This document shows positions 10,136 to 18,607 of a DNA stretch of 46,366 nucleotides, in pieces. The position numbers and the translations under genes were made by a program. The notes under the pieces are model-generated. The model saw nothing but the letters and a program-made list of their open reading frames with translations, did not search any database and had not been told where the DNA came from. Numbering within the stretch: position 1 is the stretch's first letter; every line of letters begins with the position of its first letter. Source of the DNA: Rhizobacter sp. Root1238 (GTDB lineage: Bacteria > Pseudomonadota > Gammaproteobacteria > Burkholderiales > Burkholderiaceae_C); the NCBI RefSeq assembly GCF_001425825.1, contig NZ_LMDM01000029.1, forward strand, positions 1 through 46,366, read 5' to 3'.

Positions 10136-12745
10136 CTAATTTGAAGTCGGGTCGGCGAGCAGCCCGAGCTGCCGGGCCGCGGCGGCCGCCTCGCTGCGCG
10201 ACGGCGCGCCGAGCTTCGCGAGGATCGCCTCGACATGGTGGTCGATGGTGCGCGTCGAGCGCGACAGGCGCGCGGCGATCTCGGCATTGCGGCAACCTTC
10301 GGCGACGAGCGCGAGGATCTGCAGTTCGCGCGCTGTCAGGCCGGCCGCGTTGCGCCGCGTCGCGGCACGCGGGCCGCGCGGCACGGCGGCGATGCCGGCC
10401 GCGCGCATCGCGGCGCGCACCTGTTCGGCCAACGGGCGCGCGCCGAGCCGGTCGAGCAAGGCCAGTGCGTCGCGCTGCGCCGCTTCATCGCCATCGGCGA
10501 GGGCCCGTGCCTCTTCGTAGGGGCAGCCGCGTTCGCGCCACGCGGCGGCCGCTTCGCGCCAGCGCCCTGCGATCTGCAATGCATGCGGCGCCGCGCAGTG
10601 CGGCGGCGCCACCGCGTTGCCGCCGGCGCGCCAGCGCCAGAACGCCAGCTCGCCGATGAACCACGGATGGCGGTGCGCCGCCGCCAGCGCGAAGACGGCG
10701 TCGACCTCCTGCTGCACCGCGGCCGGCTGCCGCGCCTGCCAGGCCGCCTCGGCGCGCGCGCAATGCACCGGCGCGAGGCGCTGCAGCGTGCCGCTCTGGC
10801 GGGCCAGCGCGAGGGCCTCGTCCAGCACCTCCATCGCGCCAGGGTCGCCGCGCCGGTTGCGCAGGCGGGCCAGCGCGACCAGCGCCATCAGCCGGTTGGT
10901 CGATCCGGCGGCTTCGCGTGCGACCGCCGCATGCGCTCGCTCGCCGGCCTGTTCCCAACGCCCCTGGTACAGGTCGCACAGCGATTGCCAGGCCTCCATG
11001 TAGCCGGCCAGGCGGTCGAGGTCGCGCTCGCGGGCGAACGCGATGCCCTCGGCGATCGCGCGATCGGCGGCTTCGAACTCATGCACCTCGCCCGATGCGG
11101 TGCCGAGCATCAGCAGCGCGTCGGCGACGCTGGCCCCGCCGTCGTCCAGCGTGCGCGCGATGTCCAGGCTCTGCTGCAGCAACGTGCGACCGCGCGCCGG
11201 GTCGACGAACAGCAGCGCGGCCCCGACGGTCTTCAGCGCACCGGCCAGGATGGCGGGCAGCTCGAAGCGGCGGGCCAGCGCGATCGCCTGCTCGCCCCAT
11301 TCGACCGCGTCGTCGAGGTCGCGGTTCAGCATGCGCAGGTACGACTCGGTCGCGCAGGCCAGCGCGAGCGGCGGGCCGGGCGGCAGGCGGCGTGCCAGCT
11401 CGATCGCACGGCGGCTCGCGGCATCGGCTTCGGCGTTGCGCAGCGCGCGCACCAGCGGCATCGTGTGCGCGGCCAGCGTCTCGACCTGGCGCGGCAGGTC
11501 GCCGGTCTTCTCGAACAGCGCGAACGCGGCTTCGCGCGCCGGGATCGCGGCGGCCAGGTCGTTCAGCTCGAAGCAATGCGTTGCGTAGACGTCGAGCAGC
11601 AGCGCGTGCTCAGTGTCGCCGAGGCGGTCGGCCCGCGCGAGCGCGTGGCGGCAGTGCGCCGCGGCTTCACGGCGCGCGCCGCGCGCGGCGGCCTCTTGCG
11701 CGGCCTGTGGCGCCAGGCGCAGCACCGCGTCGTCGTCGCCGGCCAGCAACGCGTGGTGCATCAGCCGCGCCAGCGGTGCCGCTGCAGGGCCTTGCTGCAG
11801 CGCCGCGAGCGTGCGCGCGTGCAGCGACCGGGCGCGTGCCGGCAGCAGCGCCTGTTCGACGGCGACGCGGGCCAGCTCGTGGCGAAAGCGCAGCGTGCTG
11901 CCGTCGGCCACCAGCAGGCCGGCGAGCAGGCAGGCGTCGGCGCCCGGACCGGCCTCGGCCGCGGGCAGCACCGCGTCGACCAGCGCCAACTCGATCGCGC
12001 GCGGCACGATGGCCGCGAGGTCCAGCACCTGGCGTGCCGCCGGCGCCAACTGTGCGGCGCGGGCGAGCACCGCGTCGCGCACCGTCGCCGGCACGCCGCC
12101 GCCCGCATCGGCAAGCACCTGGGTCACGAAGAACGGGTTGCCGCCGGTCGTCGCGTGCACGCCGCGGCCGTCGCGCTGCGCGGCGGTGGCCATGTGCTGC
12201 ACCGCCGCGGGCGTCAGGCCGGGCACCGCGATGCGGGTCACGTCGGCGGCCGGCAGGTCGGCGAAGACCGGACGCAGCAGTGCCATCGCGCCTTCGTCGT
12301 CGCGGTGGGTCAGCAGCATCAGCACCGCGCTGCGCGCGAGCCGGCGGCCGAGGAACTTGACGAGATCGAGCGTTGCGGCGTCGGCCCAATGGATGTCTTC
12401 GATGACCAGCAGCACCGGTGCGGGCAGGCGAGTCAGTTCGTCGAGCAGTGCCGAGAACAGCGGGCCCCGATCGGCCTGGCCGGCGAGCATCGCCCGCAGC
12501 GCCGGGCTCAGGCCGCGTGCGAGGTCGTGCACCGGGCCGAACGGTCGCGGCGTCGACAGCGCCTCGCAGGCGCCCCACAGCAGGCTGCGCGGCGCGGCGT
12601 CGTGCATGAAGCGCTCGGTGAGCGCGGTCTTGCCGATGCCGGGCTCGCCGGCCACCAGCACGGTGCCGCCGCGCCCCTGCGCCGCGAGCGCGAACCGGGC
12701 TGCGAGCGCGGCCAGCAGGTCCTCTCGTTCGAACAGCATCGACAT
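10136..12745 (-). CDS. Large AAA-LuxR family transcriptional regulator
   Basis: Regulator of 869 aa in the style of LAL/MalT proteins. An N-terminal AAA/NACHT-like ATPase has Walker A GEPGIGKT at 33-40 and a Walker B VLLVIEDIHWAD. A long alpha-helical TPR-like middle (about 350-770) follows. The C-terminal LuxR helix-turn-helix (about 805-865) reads LTARELQILALVAEG, then NAEIAARLSRSTRTIDHH. Such proteins typically bind an inducer through the middle region and need ATP to activate. The gene is divergent from cynS across only 62 bases that hold a dyad, and is upstream of the DUF4242 and aldehyde dehydrogenase genes on its own strand. Either side could be its target. Confidence 0.93.
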   Translation of the reverse strand: MSMLFEREDLLAALAARFALAAQGRGGTVLVAGEPGIGKTALTERFMHDAAPRSLLWGACEALSTPRPFGPVHDLARGLSPALRAMLAGQADRGPLFSALLDELTRLPAPVLLVIEDIHWADAATLDLVKFLGRRLARSAVLMLLTHRDDEGAMALLRPVFADLPAADVTRIAVPGLTPAAVQHMATAAQRDGRGVHATTGGNPFFVTQVLADAGGGVPATVRDAVLARAAQLAPAARQVLDLAAIVPRAIELALVDAVLPAAEAGPGADACLLAGLLVADGSTLRFRHELARVAVEQALLPARARSLHARTLAALQQGPAAAPLARLMHHALLAGDDDAVLRLAPQAAQEAAARGARREAAAHCRHALARADRLGDTEHALLLDVYATHCFELNDLAAAIPAREAAFALFEKTGDLPRQVETLAAHTMPLVRALRNAEADAASRRAIELARRLPPGPPLALACATESYLRMLNRDLDDAVEWGEQAIALARRFELPAILAGALKTVGAALLFVDPARGRTLLQQSLDIARTLDDGGASVADALLMLGTASGEVHEFEAADRAIAEGIAFARERDLDRLAGYMEAWQSLCDLYQGRWEQAGERAHAAVAREAAGSTNRLMALVALARLRNRRGDPGAMEVLDEALALARQSGTLQRLAPVHCARAEAAWQARQPAAVQQEVDAVFALAAAHRHPWFIGELAFWRWRAGGNAVAPPHCAAPHALQIAGRWREAAAAWRERGCPYEEARALADGDEAAQRDALALLDRLGARPLAEQVRAAMRAAGIAAVPRGPRAATRRNAAGLTARELQILALVAEGCRNAEIAARLSRSTRTIDHHVEAILAKLGAPSRSEAAAAARQLGLLADPTSN

Positions 12746-12759
12746 GGTGCGCGGCAGGC

Positions 12760-12776
12760 TAGCACGATCGTTGCTA
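12760..12776. promoter_or_regulatory. Dyad in the luxR-type regulator/cynS divergent promoter region
   Basis: TAGCA and TGCTA arms flank the self-complementary core CGATCG, giving a 17-base interrupted dyad in the 62-base gap between two divergent genes. This is a natural place for an operator. No -35/-10 pair is clear enough to call. It is probably a regulator site by position, but this is inference. Confidence 0.4.
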
Positions 12777-12807
12777 CGTCGGCTGCATCGTCCACAGGAG
12801 CATTGCC

Positions 12808-13251
12808 ATGAGCCGCCTCGAAGTCACCGAGAAGATCATCGCCACCAAGGTTGTCAAGGGCCTGAAGTGGTCCGACGTGGCCGCGAAGGTCGGGCTGAGC
12901 AAGGAGTGGACGACGGCCGCCTGCCTCGGCCAGATGACGCTGACGCCGCAGCAGGCCGGCGTGCTGGGCGAGATCTTCGGGCTGAGCGATGCCGAGCAGA
13001 AGTGGCTGTGCGTGGTGCCGTACAAGGGGTCGCTGCCGACCTCGGTGCCGACTGATCCGCTGATCTATCGCTTCTACGAATTGGTCAGCGTGTATGGCAC
13101 GACCTTCAAGGAATTGATCCACGAGGAGTTCGGCGACGGGATCATGAGCGCGATCGATTTCAAGATGGACCTGCAACGCGAACCGAATCCGGCGGGGGAT
13201 CGGGTCAGCATCGTGATGAGCGGGAAGTTCCTGCCGTACAAGACGTATTGA
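12808..13251 (+). CDS. cynS: Cyanate hydratase (cyanase)
   Basis: Cyanase (147 aa) converts cyanate plus bicarbonate to carbamate, which breaks down to ammonia and carbon dioxide. The N-terminal helix-turn-helix-like domain (KGLKWSDVAAKVGLSKEW) is followed by the catalytic domain with RFYELV, then GDGIMSAIDF, ending GKFLPYKTY. Arg88, Glu91 and Ser114 align with the known active-site Arg96, Glu99 and Ser122 of the E. coli decamer. Full length. CACAGGAGC precedes the ATG. Unusually, no CynR (LysR type), cynT carbonic anhydrase or cyanate transporter is adjacent; the divergent neighbour is a large LuxR-type regulator. A strong terminator follows directly. Confidence 0.97.
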   Translation: MSRLEVTEKIIATKVVKGLKWSDVAAKVGLSKEWTTAACLGQMTLTPQQAGVLGEIFGLSDAEQKWLCVVPYKGSLPTSVPTDPLIYRFYELVSVYGTTFKELIHEEFGDGIMSAIDFKMDLQREPNPAGDRVSIVMSGKFLPYKTY

Positions 13252-13252
13252 T

Positions 13253-13288
13253 GACATCCTCAAATCGAAGGATGAGGGATGTCTTTTT
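13253..13288 (+). terminator. Intrinsic terminator of cynS
   Basis: GACATCCTCA pairs with TGAGGGATGTC (one bulged G), followed by TTTTTG. The left arm starts two bases after the cynS stop. The shape and the T run are typical of a Rho-independent terminator. It separates cynS from the small exported protein block. Confidence 0.85.
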
Positions 13289-13472
13289 GTGATGCGCGAC
13301 CTTGCGGGAGCAAGCGGGCTTCGGTTAACGTGGGCCGCTTCGGTCACACGCTGACCGCGAATTGAATCGGCAGGCGCCCACGAGCGCCTCTGTGCTGGAG
13401 GAACCGTCCGAGATGTCCATCGCTCATGCGAGCGGGGAGTGCTCGTGCGGTCGTTGAACGAGGAATGACTTG

Positions 13473-13820
13473 ATGAAGACGATGCGAAGCCTGCTGGCCT
13501 GCGTGCTGGCGGCGATGTCTGCGCAGGCGGGGGCGACCTATTCGTGTGCCGGACCGGTGGGCTACCTGGGCGTTGACCAGAGCGGCATCCTGGCGGTGGC
13601 CTTGGTCGGCGCACCGATCCACAAGGTGTGCACGGTTGGAACGACAGGCGGGTTCCAGATGGGGCCGGCGGGCTGCAAGCTGGTGTATGCCACGCTGCTG
13701 AGTGCACGTCTTGCGGGCAAGAGCGTGACGATCTACTACGACGACAACGGGTTCACCTGCGCCACGCTTCCGGCATGGGGGGCCGTGCCGACCATGTATT
13801 TCATCGACGGGCCGAATTGA
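13473..13820 (+). CDS. Small exported protein, family member A
   Basis: Hypothetical secreted protein (115 aa). The ATG at 13473 follows GAGG at nine bases; a TTG directly before it is not needed. The signal peptide is MKTMRSLLACVLAAMSAQAG with cleavage near GATYSC. The mature part has several Cys and the segment YATLLSARLAGKSVTI followed by a Cys about 11 residues on. This segment recurs in six other genes of the window and defines the family: short beta-rich N-terminal half, one helix, a basic G-K/Q-R turn, then a strand. I do not recognise a named family. Its stop overlaps the next start (TGATG), so A and B are coupled. Likely periplasmic or secreted. Confidence 0.75.
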   Translation: MKTMRSLLACVLAAMSAQAGATYSCAGPVGYLGVDQSGILAVALVGAPIHKVCTVGTTGGFQMGPAGCKLVYATLLSARLAGKSVTIYYDDNGFTCATLPAWGAVPTMYFIDGPN

Positions 13821-14212
13821 TGAGTCGCCTTGCTTGCGTCATCGGTGACGTCGTCCTTCGCACGTTGCTTCTTTCCGGGCTCTGGTTGGTCGGTGCGAAT
13901 GCCAGCGCTGCCGAAGGCAGCATCACCGGCTATCTCCAGTTCGTGGCTGTGATCCAGGCCAACACCATTGGCCACCAGGCCGGCAATCTGGAGGTTCAGG
14001 TCGCCGGCGGTTTCACCGTCCCATCCGGCATGTCGTGCGATTCGAACTACATCACGACGCTGAAGAGCGTCGATGCAGACAAGCGCATGTTCAGCCTGCT
14101 GTCGATGGCGCTTCTGGCGCAGAAGCCGGTCACCCTCTACATCAGCGACAACCCGGCGGTCACTGCATTCCCGGGACGTTGCAGTCTGGTGGCCGCGGCG
14201 CTGCTGCGGTGA
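13820..14212 (+). CDS. Small exported protein, family member B
   Basis: Hypothetical secreted protein (130 aa) coupled to member A by a one-base overlap. The signal peptide lies in residues 1-33, ending ANASAAEG, with a long polar n-region (MSRLACVIGD). The mature part begins SITGYLQFVAV and carries the family segment FSLLSMALLAQKPVTL, then a single Cys at GRC. Divergence from A is high apart from this pattern and overall size, which suggests old duplication or fast evolution. Function unknown. Confidence 0.7.
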   Translation: MSRLACVIGDVVLRTLLLSGLWLVGANASAAEGSITGYLQFVAVIQANTIGHQAGNLEVQVAGGFTVPSGMSCDSNYITTLKSVDADKRMFSLLSMALLAQKPVTLYISDNPAVTAFPGRCSLVAAALLR

Positions 14213-14310
14213 TGCGGACAGCCTGGAACGGCATCGAGAGCGACACGGCCACGGCGCAGTTCATCCATTCGCCCTGAAGCACGGGCGAGCAACCTCGGAT
14301 CCCCATCGAC

Positions 14311-14667
14311 ATGCTCCAACTTTTCACACGGCGCAGCGTGACCGCAGCGCTTGCGTTCATCGCAGCCTTCTCGTCACCCATTCCGGCAATGGCCTTGGAG
14401 AGCGTGTCGGGTCAGGTCAAGCGGATCGGCTGCCATTACACCGACAACACCTGCTTCGTGGCGCTTGACAGCGCCAACTTCGGCGCGAGCCTGGGATGTG
14501 CCAACCCGGGTACCGAGTTCCGCTTCGATGGAGCCGACACACCCGCAGGCAAGCGAGCGTATGCGAGCTTCCTGGCGGCTTACCTGTCGCAAAGGACGGT
14601 GGGCGTCGTACTGGACGGCTGTTCGGCCCAGGGCTATCCCGCCCTGCGGTATTTCAATCTGCTGTGA
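14311..14667 (+). CDS. Small exported protein, family member C
   Basis: Hypothetical secreted protein (118 aa). The signal peptide MLQLFTRRSVTAALAFIAAF ends near AMALES. The mature protein begins VSGQVKRIGC and contains the family segment YASFLAAYLSQRTVGV followed by DGCS and a C-terminal strand RYFNLL. The arrangement G-x-I/V-x-x-I..., acidic/aromatic middle, GK-helix, basic turn, strand, Cys is the clearest of the group. It is reminiscent of OB-fold toxin B-subunit-like proteins such as SubB, which is a speculation. It lies 17 bases before the SpvB-type gene. The 98-base gap after member B shows no clear signal. Confidence 0.72.
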   Translation: MLQLFTRRSVTAALAFIAAFSSPIPAMALESVSGQVKRIGCHYTDNTCFVALDSANFGASLGCANPGTEFRFDGADTPAGKRAYASFLAAYLSQRTVGVVLDGCSAQGYPALRYFNLL

Positions 14668-14684
14668 CTCACCGACGAACCAAC

Positions 14685-17600
14685 ATGAATGTGCTTTTCA
14701 CCCTGCGGGCTGACGCCTGGTTGATCAGGTTGGCGAAGCCCGCACCGCGCGTGCTGGCGATGGTGTTGTCCACCGCGGCGATCAGTGCGTCGGCGCAAGG
14801 GCTGGTCGTCAGCGAAAGCGGACAGGCCGTTTACAGCTACCCGATCGCCGTGCCGCCGGGTGTGGCGGGGATGGAACCGAAGCTCAGCCTGGTCTACAAC
14901 AGCGGCGGCAACAACGGGCCGATCGGCGTAGGCTGGACGGTGCAGGGCATCTCGCAGATCACGCGCTGCCCGAAGATCGAACCGGTGGCGGCCAACGGCG
15001 CGGTGAAGCCGCAGATCACACCGGTGCGCTACACGGCAGACGACAACCTGTGCCTCGACGGCCAGCGTCTGATCAAGGTCGACACCACGCAGGGCTGGGT
15101 CGGCAAGGCTGCCGCCAGCCAGGCGACGCCGGCACTGGGACTGGCGAGCGGCTTTGTCGAATTCCGCACGGAGAACGACGGCTATTCGCGCATCCGAGCC
15201 AGCGGCATGGTCGGCAGCGGCGGCGCCGACAAGGGCCCCGCCACGTTCACCGTGCAGACCAAGGCCGGCCTGACGCAGGTGTATGGGCAGACGAGCATTC
15301 GCGGCGTCGCCACGTCCGATGCCGTTGCTTTGTCGGTGGGCGGTCAGTTGCCCGGCGTGGCGACGGCCTGGATGCTGAAGAAGGTCGTCGACTCGGCCGG
15401 CAATGCGATCGAATTCGAGTACGACAACACGACGCGCACCTGGGGAAGCAAGGGGCCCGGCGACCTGGTCCTGCCGGGGCGGGAGTGGAACCTGAAGCGG
15501 GTCTACTACGGCTGCAAGGATGCCGAGGGAAGCGCGTGCCCGCAGAGGCACCAGGTCGAGCTGGTCTACGAAGAACGTCCGGACAAGGCCGAGGCCTATC
15601 ACCTGGGCTCCAAGGTCGTCAGCACGCAGTTGCTGAAGCAGGTGACGGTTTCCACCGGAGCAAGCGCCGTGCGCAACTACCGGATGGCGCACGTCACGTC
15701 GAAGGCGACGAACCGGCAATTGCTGCAGGCCATCGCCGAATGCGCAGGCAGCGCGGCGGTCACCTGCCTGCCTGCGACGAAGTTCAATTACCCCGGGTTG
15801 GCCTACGACGTGAACTACGTCGGCTCCTCCAGCTTCAACCTGGGTGGCATGCCGCTGGTGAAGTTCGACGGATCGCGCGGCACGATCACCGGCGACTTCA
15901 ACGGCGACGGCAAGACCGATCTTTTGCTGTGGACGAAGAACGCTGGCGTGAACGGCGAGGTCAACGAGTTGTGGCTGGCCGATGCGACGGTACCGGGCCA
16001 GTACGACAAGGTGCCGTCTCTGGGTGACCTGGCCACTGTCAGGCTGGGCGGCGTGTTTTCGGGTTACGACACGACGGTGGCCGACATCAACGGCGATGGC
16101 CGCATGGACCTGATCCGCCAGTGCCCCGTGATGGGGACGACCTCTTGCCAAGGCGCCAGTCGGCCCCGGATGTGGCTTTCCATCTCCGACAACAACGCCG
16201 GCAACTCCGGCACCTACGGGCAGTTCGTCGAGATTCCGAACCCGGCGGCAACGGTCGCAGGTCCGCTGTCGAGCGTGACTTACAACACGACGAATTTCGT
16301 CTGCAAGGCCTGGAACGGGCGACCGGATGCCGTTGCACCACAGGTGGAGTCGCGCGCGCAAGAAGCGTTCTGGCAGGACTTCGACGGCGATGGTCGCCTC
16401 GACCTGGTGACCTTCGAATGGGTTACGCAATCGGGGCTGCCGACAGGTTGCAACTTCACGATCCCACCGGAGCTGAAAGTCTTCCGCTATTACGTGGGCA
16501 ACGGGGCGGGGCAGTTCGCGCTGAAGCAGCAGACGGCGATGACGGTGCCGCTGCACACCCTCGACACGGCCGCGAACGCCGGCATGTCGTTCGTCGAAGC
16601 GATGGACGTGAACGGCGACGGCCGCCTGGACGTGCTGGCCGTCAACAACCGCTGGATGCAAGGCGACGATGGCCTCTTCCACGAGACCCTGGTCGGGATC
16701 GATCCGGCACCACTGGCGGGAACGGCGGCACGCATGCTCGTCGTCGACGCGAATGGCGACGGCAAGAGCGATGTGATCCTGATGGACCCCACTGCAACGC
16801 GCACCGTGACGAGCCCGATCCCGCCGGGCCAGAGCGGAACGCCGAACGGCGTGCCCGCGAACCCGCATGAAGCGCGCCTGTTCATCAACCAGGGCGGGAC
16901 CTTTGTGCGAGACGATCGACCGCTGGACTGGCTGAAGGCGTGGGGCAAGACATCGTGGAATGTCCCGATCGGCGATGGCGGTCACCTCGTGGCCGGAGGT
17001 CCTCGCTTCTTCGCGTTCGGCAGCGGTGCCGCCGGGTCGATGCCGCTGGACATCAATGGCGACGGCCTGATCGACTTCATGGCCTGGACGGGCGAAGACG
17101 ATCGCCACGACCTGCGGTTCTTTACCAGCCTGGCCGGCACGGACGGCGGCAAGCCGGACGGCAGCTTTGCGGCCTTGTCGAGCACCGACCGCGGGCGCTA
17201 CGGGTTGCCGGAGATGGCCACCGGTGGCGTCACCTTCCTGTCCGGCGATTTCATGGGTCTCGGCAGCGTCGGCTTCATCCGGATGCAGGACGGGGGCAAC
17301 AACAACCTGTGGTATCGCAACGGGCCGCCACCCGACGTGATGAACATGGTGACGAACCTGTCCGGCGTGAGCACCTGGATCAGCTATTCGTCGACCGGCA
17401 TGGCCAGCGCCGGGCTCGTCGTAGCCAACAATTCACCGATCGGTGCGGGGGTGTATGCGAACACGCGTCCGCCGATCGACCTGAGCGGCATCACCGATCC
17501 CCAGGCGCGTGCCGACAAGGCCGGCAAGCACAGTTGGCCGACGCACCACGCCCACCCTGCGCAATGGTTGGTGGCGAGCACGATGCAGCCCAGTCTCAAC

Positions 17601-18599
17601 GGCGTAGGCAACGCGAGCAACCTGGGCGTCACGACGGCGTTTGCCTACGTTGGCATGAAGTCCGACCTGTCGGGTGGTGGCGACCTCGGACTGGAATCGG
17701 TCACCAAATACTTCCCATACGCCAACGGCGGGATGATGGCGTCGACCACCGAGTACCTGCAGCCGCTGAACAGCGAGACCGGGCAGGAGGGCACGCAGCG
17801 CAAGCAGTTCGTCGGCATGCCCAAGTGCACGTACACACGCTACATCGCAGGGTGGACACCGAACGCGCCACCGTCGAACGTGGTCCACGAGGACGTCGAC
17901 AACAGCCGCAACGTGCGGCCGGGCTCGCCGCGGCAGTTGCCGAAGGCCTTGGGTGCCGGCACGCAGTCGACGGCTGGCACCGGCGTCAACAGCGAATGCT
18001 TCGATGTCGACGGTGACGTGCCCGACAAGCCCGACAAGGCCGCCGGCGGGTGGGGCTCACAGATCATCAACATGACGACCTACGTGTACTGCGATGTCCA
18101 GTCGCAGGCCAGCGGTTCGTCGGCCACCTGGATGACGCCTTGCGGCACCACCGAGGCGGTCAAGCGCCCGTACCAGATGCGCTCCGTCGAGCGAACCTGG
18201 GATCTGACGACGCCTGCGTTGAAAGTCAGCAAGGTGGACGCCGTCAACTCGACGATGACGCCGTACGGTGACGTCGGCAACGCGACGATCACGACCACGG
18301 GCTACGGCGTGGGCGGCCGGTCGGAGCCGGTCGTGGTGACCAAGTCGACGACCAACACCTACCTGAGCGGGGACGGTGGATCGAGCCGCTTCGTCGACGG
18401 AAACCGGTGGTTCTTGGGCCGCCTGGGCAGCAGCACCGTGGTGTCCTCCACGAACCTGACGCAGCCGCTCGATCGGAGTGACGCCAATCTGAATGCTGCC
18501 GCGAAGGCCACGCAGGATCCTGCGTTGAACGGCACGCCGACGAAGTTGATCCGGCCAGAAGTGCTGATGACCATCCTGCAGTTGCTGTTGGAAGACTGA
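14685..18599 (+). CDS. SpvB/TcdB-type FG-GAP repeat protein
   Basis: Large exported protein (1304 aa). The ATG at 14685 gives a signal peptide ending near STAAISASAQG; longer upstream readings overlap member C. Residues about 45-300 form an SpvB/TcaC N-terminal domain (SESGQAVYSYPIAVPPG, then YNSGGNNGPIGVGW). Residues 405-800 hold at least six FG-GAP/VCBS-like calcium loops of the type DxNGDGxxD (GDFNGDGKTD, DINGDGRMD, DFDGDGRLD, DVNGDGRLD, DANGDGKSD, DINGDGLID). These would fold as a beta-propeller. In related systems this half and the RHS half form a hollow shell around a toxin, as TcB/TcC do. The RHS protein starts eight bases after the stop, and here carries its own signal peptide. Confidence 0.9.
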   Translation: MNVLFTLRADAWLIRLAKPAPRVLAMVLSTAAISASAQGLVVSESGQAVYSYPIAVPPGVAGMEPKLSLVYNSGGNNGPIGVGWTVQGISQITRCPKIEPVAANGAVKPQITPVRYTADDNLCLDGQRLIKVDTTQGWVGKAAASQATPALGLASGFVEFRTENDGYSRIRASGMVGSGGADKGPATFTVQTKAGLTQVYGQTSIRGVATSDAVALSVGGQLPGVATAWMLKKVVDSAGNAIEFEYDNTTRTWGSKGPGDLVLPGREWNLKRVYYGCKDAEGSACPQRHQVELVYEERPDKAEAYHLGSKVVSTQLLKQVTVSTGASAVRNYRMAHVTSKATNRQLLQAIAECAGSAAVTCLPATKFNYPGLAYDVNYVGSSSFNLGGMPLVKFDGSRGTITGDFNGDGKTDLLLWTKNAGVNGEVNELWLADATVPGQYDKVPSLGDLATVRLGGVFSGYDTTVADINGDGRMDLIRQCPVMGTTSCQGASRPRMWLSISDNNAGNSGTYGQFVEIPNPAATVAGPLSSVTYNTTNFVCKAWNGRPDAVAPQVESRAQEAFWQDFDGDGRLDLVTFEWVTQSGLPTGCNFTIPPELKVFRYYVGNGAGQFALKQQTAMTVPLHTLDTAANAGMSFVEAMDVNGDGRLDVLAVNNRWMQGDDGLFHETLVGIDPAPLAGTAARMLVVDANGDGKSDVILMDPTATRTVTSPIPPGQSGTPNGVPANPHEARLFINQGGTFVRDDRPLDWLKAWGKTSWNVPIGDGGHLVAGGPRFFAFGSGAAGSMPLDINGDGLIDFMAWTGEDDRHDLRFFTSLAGTDGGKPDGSFAALSSTDRGRYGLPEMATGGVTFLSGDFMGLGSVGFIRMQDGGNNNLWYRNGPPPDVMNMVTNLSGVSTWISYSSTGMASAGLVVANNSPIGAGVYANTRPPIDLSGITDPQARADKAGKHSWPTHHAHPAQWLVASTMQPSLNGVGNASNLGVTTAFAYVGMKSDLSGGGDLGLESVTKYFPYANGGMMASTTEYLQPLNSETGQEGTQRKQFVGMPKCTYTRYIAGWTPNAPPSNVVHEDVDNSRNVRPGSPRQLPKALGAGTQSTAGTGVNSECFDVDGDVPDKPDKAAGGWGSQIINMTTYVYCDVQSQASGSSATWMTPCGTTEAVKRPYQMRSVERTWDLTTPALKVSKVDAVNSTMTPYGDVGNATITTTGYGVGGRSEPVVVTKSTTNTYLSGDGGSSRFVDGNRWFLGRLGSSTVVSSTNLTQPLDRSDANLNAAAKATQDPALNGTPTKLIRPEVLMTILQLLLED

Positions 18600-18607
18600 G
18601 CCACGCC

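Noticed and set aside
10235-12811. An 858-codon plus-strand frame opposite the LuxR-type regulator
   Set aside because: Arg/Gly/His-rich, no domain, fully antisense to a protein with clear ATPase and helix-turn-helix motifs.
14634-17108. An 824-codon minus-strand frame opposite the SpvB-type gene
   Set aside because: Low-complexity antisense shadow; the plus strand has SpvB and FG-GAP motifs.
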